Source: Opitutaceae bacterium
GTDB lineage: Bacteria; Verrucomicrobiota; Verrucomicrobiia; Opitutales; Opitutaceae
Direction: 5' to 3'
Length of the DNA: 64,000 nucleotides
Assembly (NCBI GenBank): GCA_028284235.1
Contig: JANQSC010000023.1
Location: 171,541-235,540 of the forward strand
Part shown: in pieces, positions 1 to 9,130 of the stretch
How positions within the stretch are numbered: position 1 is the stretch's first letter
Layout of the letters: each line of letters begins with the position of its first letter
The notes under the pieces: generated by a model
Seen by the model: the letters and a program-made list of their open reading frames with translations, nothing else
What the model was told of the DNA's origin: nothing
Databases searched by the model: none
Translations under genes and position numbers: made by a program

Positions 1-1515
1 GCCAGTCGATCGGCTGAATTCTCGTTTCGCGCATCTCTTGGCGCGGGTCGTCCGAGGATCATTCGTCAACTTATGAGCGAGAACTTCATCCTGGCGGTTG
101 CAGGTGGCGCTATCGGATTGGTTCTTGCGCGCTGGGGAGTTCGGTTTCTAGCGGATTTTGCGGAAACCGAGATGCGTTTTAGCGAGGTTGACTTTACGCT
201 TTTCGATACTAGCGGAATTCTGTTTTTCGCAGGGATTGTATTCATGACGTGCCTACTATTCGGATTGTTTCCGGCTATACAGGCTTCGCTGTCTACGTCT
301 GTGTTGATTCTCAGTGGATCTCGAACCGCTACGGCGGGACGCCAGTTTCGGCGTTTGAAGGACGCGCTTGTCGTTGGCGAAGTCGCCCTCGCGCTCGTTC
401 TCTTGTCGGGAGCTGGGCTGCTTGTGAGAAGCTACCAGGAATATGTAGTGGCGGGTCCGGGATACAATCCCGACAATACGTTGATCCTCAATGTCTCCCT
501 GCAGGGCGAGACCTATGCATCGGATGAAGCGAAGTTGGCGTTTTATCGGAAGCTATTGCTACAAACACGGGCGTTGCCTGAGCTAAAGTATGCGGGGTTG
601 TGCTCAAACTTGTTGGGTGGCCATCAGGACAACTACCGAATTGAGGGACAGCCGGAATTTACGGCAGGAGGGACGGAAGAGCCTTTCGCGGAGTATTCTA
701 GAATCACGCCCGGCGCGATTGAAGCGATGGGCATACGACTTTTGGCCGGCAGGACCTTTACCGAGTTTGACACCGCTGAGGTGGGGCGTGTCGCGTTGGT
801 GGATCAGCAACTGGCGCGCCGATGGTGGTCTAGTAGCGAAGAGGCCCTGGGGAAGCGTTTCTTTGACGATGGGGAGCTACATGAGATTGTCGGCGTGGTC
901 AGTCATGTGAAGCACCATGGAGTGGATCAAAACTCGCTCGACTCAATCTATCGCCCCGCGGCGCAAATGCCATTTGGGTTCATCAGACTCGTGGCCCGAA
1001 CGCATGGGGATCCAATGGGATTAGTGGAATCGATACGCGACATTATAGCGGGGATCGATTCGAATCTCGCTGTATCGAACGTGACAACGTTGCAGTCGAT
1101 AGTGGACAGTCAGTCTTTTTTTCGCCGACTAACAATGACGATGTTGATTGTCTTCGCGGCGGCGGCGCTCGTGCTCTCGTCGATAGGGCTCTACGGAGTG
1201 GCCTCTTTTGCGGCAAGTCAACGGACTCAGGAGTTTGGGATTCGTATTGCGTTGGGGGCCTCGTTGCAAGACATCCGGGCGCTGGTGATCAAAGGGGGTG
1301 GAAAGTTGGCCTTGGTCGGAGTTGGGATCGGATTGTTGGGCGCGTTTGGCGCGGGTTGGCTCATTCGCGGATTGCTTTTCGGAATTGCTCCCGCGGATCC
1401 TCTGACCTACCTCGCTGTGACGGTTGTCATAGGAGCGGTTGCCATCCTTGCGTCGTACCTGCCATCCCGACAGGCGGGAAAGACGAGTCCGATAGAAGCG
1501 TTGCGGGCGGAGTAG
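1..1515 (+). CDS. ADOP-1: MacB/FtsX-like permease, 5' end cut by window edge
   Basis: The frame is open from base 1, so this is the C-terminal 504 residues of a permease whose start lies outside the window. It opens inside the first FtsX domain (an EFSFRASLGAG segment, equivalent to the usual EFAxRxALGA loop after a transmembrane helix). It then has a transmembrane segment near residues 130-150 (VALALVLLSGAGLLVRS), a MacB-like periplasmic domain, and a last FtsX domain from about residue 375 (SSIGLYGVASFAASQRTQEF) ending in the typical SPIEALRAE tail. No Walker motifs occur, so an ATPase must be supplied in trans. The family is the two-copy fused permease called ADOP (acidobacterial duplicated orphan permease). 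Its own PadR gene, if any, is out of view. The substrate is unknown; relatives of MacB export peptides or lipid-linked compounds. Confidence 0.85.
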   Translation, partial: ASRSAEFSFRASLGAGRPRIIRQLMSENFILAVAGGAIGLVLARWGVRFLADFAETEMRFSEVDFTLFDTSGILFFAGIVFMTCLLFGLFPAIQASLSTSVLILSGSRTATAGRQFRRLKDALVVGEVALALVLLSGAGLLVRSYQEYVVAGPGYNPDNTLILNVSLQGETYASDEAKLAFYRKLLLQTRALPELKYAGLCSNLLGGHQDNYRIEGQPEFTAGGTEEPFAEYSRITPGAIEAMGIRLLAGRTFTEFDTAEVGRVALVDQQLARRWWSSSEEALGKRFFDDGELHEIVGVVSHVKHHGVDQNSLDSIYRPAAQMPFGFIRLVARTHGDPMGLVESIRDIIAGIDSNLAVSNVTTLQSIVDSQSFFRRLTMTMLIVFAAAALVLSSIGLYGVASFAASQRTQEFGIRIALGASLQDIRALVIKGGGKLALVGVGIGLLGAFGAGWLIRGLLFGIAPADPLTYLAVTVVIGAVAILASYLPSRQAGKTSPIEALRAE

Positions 1516-1716
1516 GGAGTAGGGTGTGGAAGAGTGAATGATGATATGGGCGAGCTGTTCGGGCGTGGCTGGCTTTAGCGGGATTGCTGGACTCCTTGGA
1601 AAGCTGAACGCCCGTCGGAGAATGGCCCGTTTGCGAACGACATGGGGACGAGGGCGTTGTTGGTCGGGTGAGCCGTGCAAATCAGTCCCATGGATGTGAT
1701 CCGTGAGAATTGAAAA

Positions 1717-2133
1717 TCAATCGAGAAGACTGGCGTGTTCCGGCCAGGTTCGAGCGAGTGCGCGGTCTCTGGTGATTAAGATGTAGCCATTGTCTCGGGC
1801 GGTTTGGACCAGCCAGAAATCCATGATCTGTCGGTGCCCGGTTGCTTTATGGAACAGATTGGGATCGGGTCGGCCCAGGGCTATTAGGACTTCGCCTGGG
1901 TGAGTCCCCGAAAGTTCCGTATCGACGATTTCGAGAGCCGATTTTCCGTTGAACGCCGACCGTCCGAGGATTGTTGGATTCATCAGGAGTCGCATCGCGG
2001 CTAGGTGCGTTTCCAACGCTATGCCCCAGCCTTCCGACTTGATTTGGTCCAGCCAATCGCGGGCTTTTCTGTGAGCGACATGCCCTTCATAGAGCGCAGC
2101 GAAAAACACGTCGTTGTCGAGTGCGAATGCCAT
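1717..2133 (-). CDS. PIN-domain toxin, VapC-like
   Basis: 138-residue protein with the PIN ribonuclease layout: an acidic residue at the end of strand 1 (ALDNDVF, D6/D8), E41 in a helix (ALETHLAAMR), an acidic residue in MDFWLVQTA, and a final TRDRAL aspartate. VapC toxins cleave tRNA or rRNA when freed from antitoxin. Its ATG overlaps the last base of the upstream antitoxin stop (TGATG), so the pair is translationally coupled. It lies on the minus strand between two plus-strand permease modules. Family assignment is firm; the RNA target is unknown. Confidence 0.82.
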   Translation of the reverse strand: MAFALDNDVFFAALYEGHVAHRKARDWLDQIKSEGWGIALETHLAAMRLLMNPTILGRSAFNGKSALEIVDTELSGTHPGEVLIALGRPDPNLFHKATGHRQIMDFWLVQTARDNGYILITRDRALARTWPEHASLLD

Positions 2134-2378
2134 CAGTCGTCTAGGGCGTCCGCGAGATCTTCGGAGTCGACAACTGGCATTCTGGACTCTCGCTTTACCA
2201 CCACTCGGCCTGCTTTCAGGTCGACGATCGCCGGTTTATCTGGTTCTCCGGCGTAGACTTCCCGGACGGCCCGGCTTACCAGTCTAGTCAATGACGCTCT
2301 CTTCCGACCACCCCGGCGCGCGGATTCCTTGCGGAGTAGCTCCGCCACGTCGTCTGGCAAATCCAATGTCGTTTTCAT
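2133..2378 (-). CDS. VapB-like antitoxin (ribbon-helix-helix type)
   Basis: 81-residue protein with an N-terminal MKTTLDLPDDVAELL segment typical of ribbon-helix-helix DNA-binding antitoxins, followed by a basic helix (RGGRKRASLTRLV) and an acidic C-terminal tail (VVDSEDLADALDD) suited to binding the toxin. It directly precedes the PIN toxin with a 1-nt overlap. Such antitoxins normally repress their own operon. It is divergent from PadR-2 at 2508, so the 129-nt gap holds promoters for both directions. Confidence 0.78.
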   Translation of the reverse strand: MKTTLDLPDDVAELLRKESARRGGRKRASLTRLVSRAVREVYAGEPDKPAIVDLKAGRVVVKRESRMPVVDSEDLADALDD

Positions 2379-2471
2379 GGTTTCATGGTTTTACGGTTAA
2401 CGCCCAGATTGTCAACACGCAAGTCGGGAGTGCGATTGGCGCCTTCGCCAATCGGCGCCGGAACAAATATG

Positions 2472-2507
2472 TTGACTATCGACACGTAAGATGTCGGTAA
2501 TCGACAT
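2472..2507 (+). promoter_or_regulatory. Promoter and palindromic operator of PadR-2
   Basis: A TTGACT -35-like box at 2472-2477 is followed by an imperfect palindrome CGACAC-N5-ATGTCG (2480-2496) and another TCGACAT just before the ATG at 2508. The palindrome is almost the same as that at 17201-17217 before PadR-6. No Shine-Dalgarno sequence is visible between it and the start codon. Confidence 0.6.
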
Positions 2508-2840
2508 ATGAAGAAGAGCAATCGGGAACTCCTGCATGGAACGTTAGAGCTTTTGATCCTGCGCTTGCTTCAGTCGAAGAAGCGGCACGGCTACGAGATC
2601 GCCAAGCAGATCCAGGTCTTTTCAAAGGAGAAGCTGAAAGTCGGGCAGGGGTCGCTCTACCCGGCGCTCCACCGTCTGGAGCACAAAGGAATGATCAAAT
2701 CCAGTTGGGGGCAGTCTGAGTCGGGGAGGAAGGTGAAGTTCTACGAGCCGACGAAGGAGGGCGCCGCCCAGCTCCAAGAGGAAGTTTCGTACTGGCAGGA
2801 GTTCAGCCAGACAATCAATCTAATCATTCGCGAGGGGTAG
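2508..2840 (+). CDS. PadR-2: PadR-family transcriptional regulator
   Basis: 110 residues: a complete small PadR protein, with winged helix at about 8-80 (LHGTLELLILRLL, then KRHGYEIAKQI and GQGSLYPALHRLEHKG) and a short C-terminal dimerisation helix. PadR proteins bind palindromes as dimers and usually repress their own operon until a ligand releases them. The ADOP-2 gene begins 2 nt after its stop, so they are one operon. Its closest relative here is PadR-6 (17229), which is mostly identical and has nearly the same upstream palindrome, so the two may cross-regulate. The inducer is not known. Confidence 0.9.
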   Translation: MKKSNRELLHGTLELLILRLLQSKKRHGYEIAKQIQVFSKEKLKVGQGSLYPALHRLEHKGMIKSSWGQSESGRKVKFYEPTKEGAAQLQEEVSYWQEFSQTINLIIREG

Positions 2841-2842
2841 TC

Positions 2843-5563
2843 ATGGCTTGGTTGCGCTCAATTCACCTGCGGCTGCGGGCTCTCTTTCGAAACGGTCGCC
2901 ATCAAAGCGATCTCGATGAGGAAATGCAGGCGCATTTGGATCAGCTGATCAGTGATTTCAAGGAAGAGGGTCTCACTGAAGAGCAGGCAGAGAAACGAGC
3001 GCTAAAGGAGTTCGGCAATATTGAGTCACTCAAGGAGGAGGCTCGTGATTCATGGGGTATGCGTGTCGTGATGGATTTAATAAGCGACATTCGGTATTCT
3101 TCACGACTGCTTTGGCAGAGCAAAGGTTTCAGCGTAGCGGTGTTGCTTACGCTGGGGTTGTGTATCGGGGGAAACACAATTGTATTCAGTATACTCAATA
3201 CAGCGCTTGGACCGCCCGCGTACCCGGAGCCCGACCGAGTGGTCGAGATATATAATAACTACCCGGGAAAAGGAATTGGTCGATCTAGCTCGAACATTCC
3301 CCTCTACCTGGACTTTCGGGATAACGCGGACGCGTTCGAGCGCTTGACTTTGGTAGATGAAATTTCGGCAAACATCACGAGTGGCTCCGCGATTTCCCGA
3401 GGGGTTGGCCTTTTGGTGACCGCGGACTACTTCAACGTCTTCAAGTTTGACCCCCTTGTGGGTCAGCTTTTTGGCGAGGAGCATTTTATTGAAGGAAGTG
3501 GCGACGTAATCGTTTTGACCGAATCTCACTGGAGGACCCACTACGCGTCGGAGGCGAAGGTAGTGGGCAAGACTATAACGGTGGATTCGGAGTTGCTTAC
3601 GATCATTGGGGTCGCGCCTGAAGCGGCCAGTTGGCAGAATCGAGAGTTGGACTTTTTTCGAGCATGGACTTGGAGCGCCGAGAGGGTCCAATTTGAAACG
3701 ACAGTCTATTACGGGCGTAACAACAACTATGCCAATCTCTGGGCTCGTCTGAAACCCGGTGCATCGATCTTGGATGCCAAAGCCCAAGTCGACGCCTTGG
3801 ATCGCCGCTTTGCCGAAACAGCTAGCGAACGGATTACGGACTGGATGCGAACGCATCAACACGAGAGTAAAATAGAGACGTTCCAGCAGTCGAGGCTCGA
3901 CGAACTGGGCCGACCTCTCAGTCTTTTGCGTGGCGGTCTGTTGCTGGTTTTGTTGATTGGCTGTGTTAACGTCATAAACCTTCAGCTCAATCGAGGGCTG
4001 AATCGACTTCCCGAGTTTGCGATGCGCGAGGCGTTGGGCGCGTCGAAGTTCGCTCTGGTTCGCCGGTTGGTCGTTGAGTGCTTCGCGCTGGTTCTATGCG
4101 GTTGCTTGGCGGGCATGTTCTTCGCTTGGGGCGGGATCTTTTGGGTGAACCAGATCTTTTTGAAAGACATGCTTCCTGCTGTTGACTGGGTTTCTATTGA
4201 TAGTTCCGCGGTAGGGTCTGCTCTAGCGCTTTCCGCGGTCGTGGGCGTCGTCATCGGATTGTTCTCGGCGGCGGCAATATGCCGGGAGAACCTAAACGCC
4301 GCTATTCGCGAGTACGGAGGAAAGACGACGGCGAGCAAGTGGATGCAGACGCTCAAATCCGGGTTGGTGTCCGGACAGCTGGCGATGACCTTGGTGTTGC
4401 TGATTGCGGCCGGCCTTCTTCTGCAGAGCTTCAACAAGGCTTTAAACGGCGATTCTGGTTTCGATGCGCAAGAGGTCGTCACCGCGAGTATCAAGTTACC
4501 CGATACGTCCTATGGGGATACCGAGAGCGTGATTGATCTCTATACTCGATTGGAAGAATCCATAAAGGGGATGCCCGGCGTCGAATCCTTTGCTCTTGTA
4601 GCCTATCTTCCCGCCTTGTCTCTGCATGGCGATGGTCCGGTTCGTGTACCCGATTACGAGGCGGTACACGGCGAGGATCTTTCCAACGTCAACTACAATA
4701 TGGTTTCGATCGACTATTTCAAAACGATGGGAATTCCGCTTTTGTCGGGAAGTGGATTTAGCTTTGCGGATGCGGGAGGGGATACCCGGAATGTAATCGT
4801 CGATCAGGAATTCGCCGAGCGCTATTTCGAAGGCGACAGTCCGATAGGAAGAAAAATCGTGGCAAATTCCAGTCGAATGCTGCCGGTGGAAAAATGGTCT
4901 ACGATTGTAGGGGTCGTCGAAAATGTTAAACACAAGGGCTTGGATAGCGTTGGTGGGAATCCAGACACTCGGGACGGCAGGATGCCTCTTGTGTATCTTC
5001 CGTTGAATCCGAGAAGCTTCAGTCGGGAATTCAGTGTTCTGGTAAAGAGTGAACGCAGTCACCAGGAGCTGGTTCCCTTGGTGCGCGAAAGCGTCCAGGC
5101 AATTGATCTCCATCTTCCGATATTCTTGAGTGGCTCTCTCGATAAACTGATTCGAGGGACCCTCGATGACCGGCAAGCATTCATGCTGCTAATCGTTGTC
5201 CTTGGGGGGATCGCTTTGCTCCTCTCGCTTGTCGGCATCTACGGCGTATTGTCATTTGATGTTTCTCAACGCACGCGAGAGATCGGTATTCGTATCGCTA
5301 TGGGCGCTCCAAAGAGTGTGATACTTCGAAACGTATTGAATCAGGGACTTTTCAGGGCAGGAGTCGGCTTGCTCGTCGGGCTAGTGGTGACTCGGGTTCT
5401 GAGCAGTCGATTGGCCGGTCTTTTATACGAAGTCAGTCCCTATGAGCCGGGCGCTTACCTAGTTGTAATGCTCCTACTCCTTATCATCTCCCTGGCCGCC
5501 AGTTATTTTCCCGCCAAGCGAGCCACTCGGATTCATCCGATAGAGGCGCTAAGAGTGGATTGA
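2843..5563 (+). CDS. ADOP-2: duplicated MacB/FtsX-like permease
   Basis: 906 residues. Order: a cytoplasmic prefix (1-92) with DLDEEMQAHL and RDSWG motifs; TM1 (about 96-118); periplasmic MacB-like domain; first FtsX domain from about 363 (VLLIGCVNVINL); a further TM near 510-530; second periplasmic domain; last FtsX domain from about 780 (LVGIYGVLSFDVSQRTREIGIR) with the terminal HPIEALRVD. Eight TM segments in all mean one chain can stand for a permease dimer. It has no ATPase domain. The start ATG lies 2 nt behind PadR-2. The prefix is very like ADOP-6, while the periplasmic body resembles ADOP-11 (IGGNxxxF, NxPxYLDFRD), so the gene looks mosaic. The transported compound is unknown. Confidence 0.88.
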   Translation: MAWLRSIHLRLRALFRNGRHQSDLDEEMQAHLDQLISDFKEEGLTEEQAEKRALKEFGNIESLKEEARDSWGMRVVMDLISDIRYSSRLLWQSKGFSVAVLLTLGLCIGGNTIVFSILNTALGPPAYPEPDRVVEIYNNYPGKGIGRSSSNIPLYLDFRDNADAFERLTLVDEISANITSGSAISRGVGLLVTADYFNVFKFDPLVGQLFGEEHFIEGSGDVIVLTESHWRTHYASEAKVVGKTITVDSELLTIIGVAPEAASWQNRELDFFRAWTWSAERVQFETTVYYGRNNNYANLWARLKPGASILDAKAQVDALDRRFAETASERITDWMRTHQHESKIETFQQSRLDELGRPLSLLRGGLLLVLLIGCVNVINLQLNRGLNRLPEFAMREALGASKFALVRRLVVECFALVLCGCLAGMFFAWGGIFWVNQIFLKDMLPAVDWVSIDSSAVGSALALSAVVGVVIGLFSAAAICRENLNAAIREYGGKTTASKWMQTLKSGLVSGQLAMTLVLLIAAGLLLQSFNKALNGDSGFDAQEVVTASIKLPDTSYGDTESVIDLYTRLEESIKGMPGVESFALVAYLPALSLHGDGPVRVPDYEAVHGEDLSNVNYNMVSIDYFKTMGIPLLSGSGFSFADAGGDTRNVIVDQEFAERYFEGDSPIGRKIVANSSRMLPVEKWSTIVGVVENVKHKGLDSVGGNPDTRDGRMPLVYLPLNPRSFSREFSVLVKSERSHQELVPLVRESVQAIDLHLPIFLSGSLDKLIRGTLDDRQAFMLLIVVLGGIALLLSLVGIYGVLSFDVSQRTREIGIRIAMGAPKSVILRNVLNQGLFRAGVGLLVGLVVTRVLSSRLAGLLYEVSPYEPGAYLVVMLLLLIISLAASYFPAKRATRIHPIEALRVD

Positions 5564-5633
5564 AATCGAAGGATGAAAGTCAAAAGCTGAAGGCTGCAAA
5601 AAACGCCTGAGGAGGGTTCTATTTTCGCTTTTA

Positions 5634-5682
5634 TGTGGACATCCCACAGGAAAGCGGTTCTTCATGTGGCTGAACCACAGGA
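5634..5682 (+). promoter_or_regulatory. Tandem palindromic operators of PadR-3
   Basis: Two identical palindromes TGTGG-N5-CCACA lie at 5634-5648 and 5665-5679, 31 bp apart centre to centre (about three helix turns). An AGGA ribosome-binding site (5679-5682) follows 5 nt before the ATG at 5688. The motif is unlike those of the other modules. Confidence 0.65.
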
Positions 5683-5687
5683 ATGAT

Positions 5688-6038
5688 ATGGCGAAGAAGA
5701 AACTCGATTTACTACAAGGCACTCTCGATTTGATGGTGCTGCAAACACTGGCGACGATGGGGCCGCTGCATGGCTACGGCATAGCGCGGCGGATCGAGCA
5801 GGTGGGGGAGGACGTGCTGATCTTGAATCAGGGAACGATCTACGCCTCCTTGGTCCGTTTGCAGCAGGGTCGGTGGATCTCGGCGGAGTGGGGGGCATCC
5901 GACAATAACCGAAGGGCCAAGTTTTATGACATCACCCAGTTGGGTGAAAAGCGCCTCGCTCAAGACGTAGCCAATTGGGAGCAGTTGTCCGGAATCATAG
6001 ACCGCATGCTCAATCCCTCCAGCGGAGATGCGACCTAG
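5688..6038 (+). CDS. PadR-3: PadR-family transcriptional regulator
   Basis: 116 residues from the ATG at 5688. An in-frame ATG at 5664 sits inside an operator palindrome and has no ribosome-binding site, so the later one is preferred. Winged-helix segments LLQGTLDLMVLQTL, LHGYGIARRIEQ and NQGTIYASLVRL are plain. It uses NQGTIY where most paralogues have GSLYP. The TAG stop overlaps the GTG start of ADOP-3 (TAGTG), so translation is coupled. Confidence 0.9.
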   Translation: MAKKKLDLLQGTLDLMVLQTLATMGPLHGYGIARRIEQVGEDVLILNQGTIYASLVRLQQGRWISAEWGASDNNRRAKFYDITQLGEKRLAQDVANWEQLSGIIDRMLNPSSGDAT

Positions 6039-8776
6039 TGGCGGGCTGGGTCTACAGGTTCTTTGCCCGTATCCGGGCCCTCTTCGACGACCGTCGATTG
6101 GAAGCGGATCTCGATGAGGAATTGAGGCATCACCTCGAATTGCTCACGGAAGAAAATGAAAAGCAGGGTATGTCGGCTAAAGACGCTCGAAAGCGGGCCC
6201 ATATTACGCTCGGCGGAATGGAACAACTACGTGAAGCGCATCGTGAGTCTAGGTCGGTGCTTTGGATCGAAAATCTATGGCGGGATGTTGTGTATGCCTG
6301 TCGTAGAGCGGGGAAGAGCAAGAGATATAGCGCTGTCATCGTTTCAACCTTCGCATTGGCGATCGGGTTGAATGTTATTCTCTTCAACCTTTTCAATTCG
6401 CTGTGGCTGAATCCGGAGCTTTTTGCCGAAGAAGATCGTGTGGTTCGTGTGTATGAAAATTTTAACGACGATTGGAAGTTGTCGCCGCCTGAAATGCGTG
6501 GCACTAGTGGTCACCTGTATTTGGAACGGCTGGAACAGTCGGAGCTTGTGTCGGAAATGGGGGCGACCTTGCAGGTGAACAGTACGGTAACGGGCGATGG
6601 CATGCTTCCCGAGTTCGTTGATTACTTGTATGTCACACCTTCGCTGTTTCGCGTTTTCAATGTCGCTCCATTGATGGGTCGAGTGTTTGACGAGGACTTT
6701 GCCAAGTCGCGTAGGGGTGGAATTGCCGTGCTGTTTTACGACTACTGGAAATCTCGATTTGATGGTGACCCCAGCGCGATAGGAACAACGATTTATTTAG
6801 ATGGCCGAGCGTGCGAGATAATCGGGGTGATGCCTGAGAGCTTTCGAGTTCCAGAAATTTTGCAGGGGGATGTTATTGGCGACGAACGAATGCTCATGAC
6901 GCCGATATTGCTAAGGAAAGGAGGTTCATTGACTTCGGTAGAGAGGCGGTATTCCACCTCCCTTGGAAATTTTGCTCGTCTAAAACCTGGGGTCACCGCG
7001 GAGCGGTTTCGGCAGGAACTAGCTTTGCTTAACGAGCGCAATGGGCCTCTTTATCCTGTGCAGTACGAGAAGGGAAAGCGATTCGAGCATCGCACAGAAG
7101 TAGCTACAACCAATCAGGACCTATTGCGCAATACACGTCCCATGCTCATTCTACTGCAAGGCGCGCTTGCGATCATCTTAGTCCTTGGATGCATTAATGT
7201 AGTGGGCCTTGTATTGAGCCGGAATAGCGCGAGAAAGCAGGAGTTTGCAATTCGTCTGTCGTTGGGATCGACGAGGCGCCGGTTGGGCCTTCAGATTGTA
7301 TCTGAAGTGTGGCTGTTTGGGCTGGTTGGTGGAGGGCTTGGTGTTGTATTCGCGGCTGTCGGATTGAGACTTCTAGACGCTGCGGGGTCTTTTAGTATGT
7401 TTGTCGTGCCTCCTCGTTTGGATATTGAATGGAGAGTATTCGTATATGCCTTATTGTTGTCTTCAGCTACGGGAGCAGTTACCGGTTTAGTTTCCTTTAT
7501 TCCAATCCTGCGAGACAAATATTTAGGCGATTCTCTTGAGGAAGACAGTCGTACAGGATCCGCTAGTAGAGGGAGTAAGCGGTTTCGCGCCATGCTGTTG
7601 GCTACTCAGATAGCATTTACTTTGGTTCTTATGGTTGGAGGGGCTTTGCTGCTTAGGAGCTTCGCGGAAATTGTTCGGATAGATCCTGGGTTTGATAGCG
7701 ATAACGTATTAACCGGAGTGATACGATTACCTACAAATCGTTATGATCAAGCGGGTACCAAACAGTTTATTTCTGATTTTGAGGGCCAATTGCAGGAACT
7801 TCCAGGAGTGGAGGCCGCAGGAATAACGAATTGGCCTCCTTTGAAAATAAATGCGGTATGGACAATGCATTTTGTTCGGCCTGAGGATGACTACTTGAAT
7901 GCCTTGTTGCCGTCGTGCGCTGGAGATTCAATAGGGATTCACTATTTTGATGCGTTAAATATAAAATTGCTGAAAGGCAGGAATTTCGTTCCCGAGGATT
8001 ATAGCGAAGATGCGGCAGTCGCGATTATAGACAGTCGTATTGCAGCTCGTCATTTCTCCAATGAGGATCCTATCGACAAGCTCATCGCTGTTCCCTTTCA
8101 GCGCGTTCCGCTTAACGAAAATTCTAATCTACGATGGTTGAAGATAGTGGGTGTTGTCGAACCCATCCGCGGGGACAACTTGCTTGGCTACACGTCTTTG
8201 GATGGTATGGTGTATCAGACTTACCAACACCAAGTTCCTTTTTGGATCGGACTAGCGATAAAGGCGAAGGGCGATCCGAAGCAACTGATAGATCCGATCA
8301 AAGAGTTGCTCGTGGAAAACGAGTCTAAGGCAGCCTTGGCTCTTATCGAGACGATGGAAGAAACGATTGAGCGGAGGTACAAGAATCAGCAGACTTTTCT
8401 GATTGTCGGCCTCGTTGTCGCTTTTGTGGCGTTGGCAATTTCTGTGGTTGGAGTTTACGGGATGCTCGCTCATTCCATTTCCATGCAGAAGAAGGAAATT
8501 GCAATCAGACGGGCTCTAGGATCTTCATACTCGAAGCTTTTAACGGGTATTTTGGGCTATTGGTTGAGGGCCTCGTTAGTCGGAGTTGTTATCGGTTTAG
8601 TAGTGGCTGTGTTCGCTACTCGATATTTGGAGGAAGTGCTCTATGGCGTGACTCCTTCTGATTTGGTTTCTTTTGTCGTGTCCGTTGCTTTGCTGGGATT
8701 GTCGATCGTTGCTTCAACTTACGCTCCGGCCCGAAGCGCTGTTTCAACGGATGTAGTGGCAGATCTACATCGATGA
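6038..8776 (+). CDS. ADOP-3: duplicated MacB/FtsX-like permease
   Basis: 912 residues from the GTG that overlaps the PadR-3 stop; an upstream in-frame ATG at 5975 would lie deep inside PadR-3. The prefix domain is present (EADLDEELRHHLELL), but the RDSWG motif of most paralogues is replaced by a W-I-E-N-L-W-R-D segment, as in ADOP-10 and ADOPs of other phyla. First FtsX domain from about 370 (VLGCINVVGLVLSR), TM5 near 516-540, last FtsX from about 786 (SVVGVYGMLAHSISMQKKEIAIR). The tail lacks the usual P(I/M)EAL motif and ends VVADLHR. The last half is AT-richer in feel than its neighbours. Substrate unknown. Confidence 0.86.
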   Translation: MAGWVYRFFARIRALFDDRRLEADLDEELRHHLELLTEENEKQGMSAKDARKRAHITLGGMEQLREAHRESRSVLWIENLWRDVVYACRRAGKSKRYSAVIVSTFALAIGLNVILFNLFNSLWLNPELFAEEDRVVRVYENFNDDWKLSPPEMRGTSGHLYLERLEQSELVSEMGATLQVNSTVTGDGMLPEFVDYLYVTPSLFRVFNVAPLMGRVFDEDFAKSRRGGIAVLFYDYWKSRFDGDPSAIGTTIYLDGRACEIIGVMPESFRVPEILQGDVIGDERMLMTPILLRKGGSLTSVERRYSTSLGNFARLKPGVTAERFRQELALLNERNGPLYPVQYEKGKRFEHRTEVATTNQDLLRNTRPMLILLQGALAIILVLGCINVVGLVLSRNSARKQEFAIRLSLGSTRRRLGLQIVSEVWLFGLVGGGLGVVFAAVGLRLLDAAGSFSMFVVPPRLDIEWRVFVYALLLSSATGAVTGLVSFIPILRDKYLGDSLEEDSRTGSASRGSKRFRAMLLATQIAFTLVLMVGGALLLRSFAEIVRIDPGFDSDNVLTGVIRLPTNRYDQAGTKQFISDFEGQLQELPGVEAAGITNWPPLKINAVWTMHFVRPEDDYLNALLPSCAGDSIGIHYFDALNIKLLKGRNFVPEDYSEDAAVAIIDSRIAARHFSNEDPIDKLIAVPFQRVPLNENSNLRWLKIVGVVEPIRGDNLLGYTSLDGMVYQTYQHQVPFWIGLAIKAKGDPKQLIDPIKELLVENESKAALALIETMEETIERRYKNQQTFLIVGLVVAFVALAISVVGVYGMLAHSISMQKKEIAIRRALGSSYSKLLTGILGYWLRASLVGVVIGLVVAVFATRYLEEVLYGVTPSDLVSFVVSVALLGLSIVASTYAPARSAVSTDVVADLHR

Positions 8777-8785
8777 TTCTAATGG

Positions 8786-8989
8786 GTGCTGAAGGTGGAA
8801 GAGGAGTCGCTCTATCCGACGCTTTCGCGTATGCAGCAGCGAGGCTGGACTAAGGGGAAGCTGGGCGTATCCGAGAACAACCGACAGGCGAAGCTCTATA
8901 AGATGATCGCATTGGGCAGAATGCATCTGCGGAAGGAGCAAAAGCGCTGGGAGTCGATGGCGATCGCCGGTCGCGTATTGATTCAAGGC
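8786..8989 (+). pseudogene. 5'-truncated PadR remnant
   Basis: An open frame here reads LKVEEESLYPTLSRMQQRGW and continues with GKLGVSENNRQAKLYK, which matches the second half of PadR-4 (about 11070-11260) almost base for base. The first 40 or so codons (the DNA-recognition half of the winged helix) and any operator are missing, and past about 8970 the match decays into unrelated sequence (IAGRVLIQGVF). It starts 10 nt after the ADOP-3 stop and has no permease behind it. It is a dead copy left by duplication or deletion. Confidence 0.75.
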
Positions 8990-9130
8990 GTCTTTCGGGC
9001 CGTTCAGCTAAGCGGATATCCCATCGGAAGCCCTGCGGGCGGAATAGAGTATGGTTGCAATATTGGCGGCCTCTGGATTCCCTAGTTCTTTACTTTCATC
9101 GAAGGAGGCGTCCGTTACGTCAAAAGTAGA

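Noticed and set aside
5975..6037. Upstream ATG of ADOP-3
   Set aside because: Lies within PadR-3 and adds residues that no sister permease has; the GTG overlapping the PadR-3 stop gives the normal prefix start.
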